A stretch of DNA of 9,157 nucleotides from JAAFHB01 sp038236995 (GTDB taxonomy: Bacteria > Bacteroidota > Bacteroidia > Bacteroidales > Prolixibacteraceae): NCBI GenBank assembly GCA_038236995.1, contig JBBRZE010000124.1, forward strand, positions 1 through 9,157, in the 5' to 3' direction. Both the position numbers and the translations under genes were made by a program. Every line of letters starts with the position of its first letter. Positions within the stretch are counted from its first letter, which is position 1. Under the pieces are notes generated by a model. The model was given only the letters and a program-made list of their open reading frames with translations. It made no database searches and had not been told where the DNA came from. Shown piece after piece: positions 6,439-9,157 of this stretch.

Positions 6439-8214
6439 TTATTCTTCAGAAAAATGGACCAATTCTTCCCGATAGGCATTGAAAATGGTCGATTTAGAGA
6501 TAAATCCGATATACTTCTGGTTACTTACGACAGGAAGATTCCATGCTCCACTATCATTAAATTTTTTCATCACTATTTCCATCTTTTCATCTGGTGAAAT
6601 TATATCCGGAGGCATGATCATCAGATCTTTAACCATTGTTTTATTATACTTTGCTTTATCAAACATGAACTGCCTTATGTCGTCAAGGAGAACAATACCA
6701 CAAAAGTTTTCTTCCTGATCAATGACGGGGAAAATGTTTCGTTTTGATTTGGAAATGATTTTCACGAGTTCACCTAATGTACTGTCCAAGTTTACCGTTA
6801 ATAGATCGGTCTCAATTACGTTCTTTAGTTTGAGGAGAGTGAGTATTGCTTTATCTTTATTGTGGGTAATGAGTTCACCTAATTTAGCCAGTCTGATATG
6901 GTAAATCGAATGTGGTTCAAGGGGAGTTATTGTGAGGTAAGCTGCCGCTGAAGTGATCATCAAAGGGATTAGCAAACCGAAACCACCAGTGATTTCAGCT
7001 ATAAGAAATATTGCCGTCATTGGAGAGTGCATTACACCAGCCATCATTCCTGCCATTCCCGCCAAAGCAAAATTACGGGCAGGTACAATGTTTCCATCAA
7101 TGTTTAGAATCGACGAGACGAAAAATCCTGCCAATCCGCCTAAAAATAAGGTGGGGGCAAAAATTCCGCCACTACCACCGGCACCGTTTGTTGTCGCCGT
7201 CGCCACTATTTTTACCAACATAATCACGAAGATCAACCCTAAGAGTATAAATTTGTCGTCCTTAAATCCCACAAAAAGTGAATTATTAAGTATGTTTGCC
7301 CCTGAGTCAGTAAGTATCTGTTCTATTGACACATACCCTTCACCCCATAGTGACGGAAAAAGAAAAATAAAAATTCCCAACATTGTTCCACCGATCAAAA
7401 CCCTTAAATAGGTATTGTTGATTTTTTTGAACCGTCTTTCGACATAAATATTACCCTTTGTAAACAGGAAAGAGAAGAGTCCGCAAAAGATTCCTAAAAC
7501 GATGTACCATGGGATATTGGAAAGACTGAATTCTTTATCGATTTGGAATTCAAAATGATGGGCACTTCCCATTAAAAAATAGGTCAATGAGGCTGATGTT
7601 GAAGCAGAGATCATCAGTGGTAATAGTGATGCCATAGTCAAATCGAGCATCAGTACTTCAATAGCAAATAACATTCCCGCGAGTGGTGCCTTGAAAATTC
7701 CTGCAATTGCACCGGCTGCTCCACAACCAATTAAAACAGTCATTGTCCGGTAACTAAGATTAAACCTTCTGGCTATATTTGAACCAATCGATGCTCCGGT
7801 TAAAACGACCGGAGCTTCTGCTCCGACTGATCCTCCAAAACCTATTGTGATAGTACTCGAGATAATAGAAGTGAACATGTTATGAGCGCGCATAACACCT
7901 TTACTACTAGCAATTGATTCCAGCACTTTGGTAATTCCATGCCCGATATCATCCTTAACGAACAACCTGACATAAAGAACAGTGATCAAAATTCCGATTC
8001 CAGGATAAGCTAAATACAGGTAATTTTCCGAATAAGAGGTGAAATTTTGTGTTAACAATCCCCCAAGAAGGTGTATAAGATTTTTTAGGATAATTGCTGC
8101 GAAACCACTCAGTAAACCTACTATAAGGCTCAGTATCAACAATATTTCATGCTCGTTGAGATGTTTCAGACGCCATGCTCTGACATTTTCCAGTAATTCA
8201 GCATATTTCTTCAT
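6439..8214 (-). CDS. CLC-family chloride channel/transporter with two CBS domains
   Basis: This is an inner-membrane anion channel or exchanger of the voltage-gated chloride channel family. In the 591-residue reading, about 17-18 membrane helices fill residues 20-435. The gating glutamate is E133, in GSVGAEAP (the family's GxEGP motif). The third filter motif GGIFAP (349-354) is intact, and Y438 in SIYHIRLA matches the filter tyrosine. Two filter-related positions differ. The first motif, GSGIP in E. coli ClcA, is GHGIT (91-95), with H92 in place of the chloride-binding serine. Also, AIEVLM has V187 where proton-coupled exchangers have the internal glutamate E203. Two CBS domains follow (about 465-525 and 527-588), a likely site of nucleotide control. 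The start is the ATG at 8214 (MKKYAEL). An upstream in-frame TTG at 8223 would add three residues but is part of a promoter-like element. The gene stands alone, converges on oadB and diverges from the HYC_CC_PP-like gene. Substrate and mode are unproven. Confidence 0.9.
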   Translation of the reverse strand: MKKYAELLENVRAWRLKHLNEHEILLILSLIVGLLSGFAAIILKNLIHLLGGLLTQNFTSYSENYLYLAYPGIGILITVLYVRLFVKDDIGHGITKVLESIASSKGVMRAHNMFTSIISSTITIGFGGSVGAEAPVVLTGASIGSNIARRFNLSYRTMTVLIGCGAAGAIAGIFKAPLAGMLFAIEVLMLDLTMASLLPLMISASTSASLTYFLMGSAHHFEFQIDKEFSLSNIPWYIVLGIFCGLFSFLFTKGNIYVERRFKKINNTYLRVLIGGTMLGIFIFLFPSLWGEGYVSIEQILTDSGANILNNSLFVGFKDDKFILLGLIFVIMLVKIVATATTNGAGGSGGIFAPTLFLGGLAGFFVSSILNIDGNIVPARNFALAGMAGMMAGVMHSPMTAIFLIAEITGGFGLLIPLMITSAAAYLTITPLEPHSIYHIRLAKLGELITHNKDKAILTLLKLKNVIETDLLTVNLDSTLGELVKIISKSKRNIFPVIDQEENFCGIVLLDDIRQFMFDKAKYNKTMVKDLMIMPPDIISPDEKMEIVMKKFNDSGAWNLPVVSNQKYIGFISKSTIFNAYREELVHFSEE

Positions 8215-8220
8215 TCCCTG

Positions 8221-8228
8221 CAAAATTA
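8221..8228 (-). promoter_or_regulatory. Candidate -7 element directly before the CLC start
   Basis: The minus strand reads TAATTTTG, matching TAnnTTTG, and ends only six bases before the ATG at 8214. If used, transcription would start at or within a base or two of the ATG, giving a leaderless or nearly leaderless mRNA. No clear TTTG lies at -33, and AT-rich DNA makes chance matches likely. Confidence 0.35.
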
Positions 8229-8335
8229 GTTTTATTTCAATATTATCAGTTGCTTTCGTTTTAGCCAGATTTTCGAATTAAATATGCGGTGGAATATAAT
8301 ACCATTTAAGAAATCGCTTAAAATTACATTTAGAA

Positions 8336-8378
8336 TGTGTAAATTGTATAAACCTTTTAAATAATTGTGTAACAATAC
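8336..8378 (+). repeat. Two direct GTGTAA-type motifs in the divergent control region
   Basis: TGTGTAAATTGTAT (8336-8349) and TGTGTAACAATAC (8366-8378) start 30 bases apart. Related sequence recurs as TGTGAAACAATAC in the right part of the palindrome at 8456-8468, and inverted as GTATTCACAC at 8414-8423. The spread of similar motifs over about 130 bases between two divergent genes suggests binding sites for one regulator. No regulator gene in the window can be assigned to them. Confidence 0.4.
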
Positions 8379-8412
8379 CTGGGATTTATGGAGCTATACT
8401 TTTAATATGAAA

Positions 8413-8469
8413 AGTATTCACACTTTGAATCATTAAAAATATATTCAAAAAGCAGTGTGAAACAATACT
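8413..8469. repeat. Imperfect 57-base inverted repeat upstream of the HYC_CC_PP-like gene
   Basis: Three six-base arms pair in order: AGTATT (8413-8418) with AATACT (8464-8469), CACACT (8419-8424) with AGTGTG (8454-8459), and TTGAAT (8425-8430) with ATTCAA (8443-8448). The left arm is continuous for 18 bases. The right arm has a four-base and a five-base insertion, and the apical loop is 12 bases. It lacks a terminal T-run, so it is not a standard terminator. It ends 44 bases before the GTG start at 8514 and could be an operator or a structured 5' leader. Confidence 0.55.
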
Positions 8470-8513
8470 AAACAACTCAATATGTGATAAATATATTCAG
8501 CATAAAATAATAG

Positions 8514-8936
8514 GTGAAAAAATTATTATCCCGATCATTTGCATTTCTCATCGTCCTTTCGGTGATGCATATCACGATTGCAATAAATCATTTTGGCAGT
8601 GATAATGCTACCTTTGAAAGGATATCAATCGATGGTAAATTGGCATCATGCGGGATGGAAGAAGCTGATGGGCAATGCACTTTGCCAGGGACACATCTAG
8701 GCACCCATTGCTGTAACGACAAAGTTTCAGTTTTCGCTGTCGATAATAATTACTCTCCTTCATATTTAGAATTTAAAGCATTCTCTCAGCATATTCTTCA
8801 GGTTTTTGATTTTCCTGTAAATTTGAAAGACCATTCTTTAAAAGCCATAAATCTTTTTAGTACAAGTGTCAGTCCATCTGGATATTTTATAGTAAGCTCT
8901 GTAAGCTTGCCCGACATTTGTGTGTTCCGTATTTGA
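8514..8936 (+). CDS. Exported HYC_CC_PP-like small protein
   Basis: A 140-residue protein with an N-terminal signal sequence (MKKLLSRS, then FAFLIVLSVMHITIA; likely end near residue 23), so it is exported or periplasmic. Its plan resembles HYC_CC_PP, a Bacteroidota family of unknown function named for conserved HYC, CC and PP motifs. Here the first motif is NHFGS (25-29) instead of HYCG. A CGM follows at 46-48, then QCTL (C56) and a vicinal CC pair at 67-68 in HCCND; the PP pair is absent. The remaining cysteines could bind metal or form disulfides. From memory, relatives often lie beside metal-efflux or outer-membrane receptor genes; none is visible before the window ends. The start must be GTG at 8514: it directly follows an in-frame TAG, and the next ATG (M18) would destroy the signal peptide. 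Upstream lie a 57-base inverted repeat and repeated GTGTRAA motifs. Family assignment is by motif pattern only. Confidence 0.6.
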   Translation: MKKLLSRSFAFLIVLSVMHITIAINHFGSDNATFERISIDGKLASCGMEEADGQCTLPGTHLGTHCCNDKVSVFAVDNNYSPSYLEFKAFSQHILQVFDFPVNLKDHSLKAINLFSTSVSPSGYFIVSSVSLPDICVFRI

Positions 8937-9157
8937 TGTTATTGTTTACTTAAATTTTAGCAGGAAGGTTATGTCAACTTTTCCGCTGATGAATTTTTGT
9001 TTCTATTATTCAATACACAATAGTTCGGTAAATTTCAATATAAATAATTGAATATCAATAAAATAAACGAAAAATAAGTGTGAATTAATTTGGTTAAGAC
9101 CTTAGAAATCAGTAATTTAAAAGATTATTCCGTAATTTTTTAAAAATGATTCCCAAG
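8937..9157. other. Right-edge AT-rich stretch without a supported gene
   Basis: No gene is supported in these 221 bases. A 26-codon frame starting at the ATG at 8972 has no recognisable character. A weak bulged hairpin (GGAAGGTT/AACTTTTCC, about 8963-8984) lacks a U-tract. AGTGTGAATTAAT near 9078 repeats the motif seen upstream of the HYC_CC_PP-like gene. An ATG at 9146 (reading MIPK) could be the start of the next gene, but only four codons are present. Confidence 0.5.

Noticed and set aside
6210..6479. 89-codon open frame on the minus strand past the CLC gene
   Set aside because: It starts inside the CLC gene in another frame, has no start signal, and has an unusual Phe/Trp/Cys-rich composition with no family resemblance.
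6953..7411. 152-codon open frame on the plus strand
   Set aside because: It is antisense to the CLC membrane domain, rich in Pro, Ile and Lys as antisense shadows of membrane proteins tend to be, and matches no family.
1..9157. Mobile elements, CRISPR arrays, phage or defence genes
   Set aside because: I saw no transposase, integrase, regularly spaced repeats or defence-type domains. The repeats near 8336-8469 are too few and irregular for a CRISPR array.

Overview
The window looks like chromosomal DNA from a member of the Bacteroidota. Several transcription starts carry the phylum's -7 promoter element TAnnTTTG (ahead of the tRNA pair at 25-32, ahead of a small ORF at 2367-2374, and candidates at 2273-2280 and 8221-8228 on the minus strand). 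The sodium-pump alpha subunit has the sequence flavour I associate with Bacteroidota, and the last gene resembles the Bacteroidota-specific HYC_CC_PP family. Base composition is AT-rich, and there are no insertion sequences, integrases or CRISPR arrays. This is mostly ordinary housekeeping and transport DNA with some unusual details.

Layout. 1-264: a compact tRNA unit with promoter, tRNA-Gln(TTG), tRNA-Gln(CTG) and a strong terminator. 265-716: no recognisable gene. 717-2253 (minus strand): a two-component locus in which the sensor histidine kinase is intact but its OmpR-type response regulator has been reduced to 62 codons by what looks like an in-frame internal deletion. 2367-2574 (plus strand): a separate short transcription unit with its own -7 element and terminator, encoding a 34-residue single-pass membrane peptide. 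2666-6113: the operon oadG-oadA-oadB for a membrane-bound, biotin-dependent, sodium-translocating decarboxylase, closed by a hairpin at 6134-6169 that can serve both strands. 6170-6438: no clear gene. 6439-8214 (minus strand): a CLC-type anion transporter with two C-terminal CBS domains and an unusual selectivity-filter sequence. 8215-8513: a divergent promoter region with an imperfect palindrome and repeated GTGTRAA-like motifs. 8514-8936: a small exported cysteine-containing protein resembling HYC_CC_PP. 8937-9157: no supported gene.

How the genes work together. OadA carries both the carboxyltransferase domain and the biotin domain. It moves a carboxyl group from a 2-oxo acid (probably oxaloacetate) to its own biotin. 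OadB then decarboxylates carboxybiotin and exports sodium, with OadG holding the complex together at the membrane. The small membrane peptide directly upstream is an untested candidate partner. The kinase may be an orphan: its cognate regulator cannot receive a phosphoryl group or bind DNA in its present form. HYC_CC_PP-like genes are, from memory, often found beside heavy-metal efflux or outer-membrane receptor genes, so relevant neighbours may lie beyond the right edge.

The most interesting points are the gutted response regulator next to an intact kinase, the independently transcribed 34-residue membrane peptide, the CLC protein lacking both the canonical filter serine and the internal proton glutamate, and the structured repeats upstream of the HYC_CC_PP-like gene.
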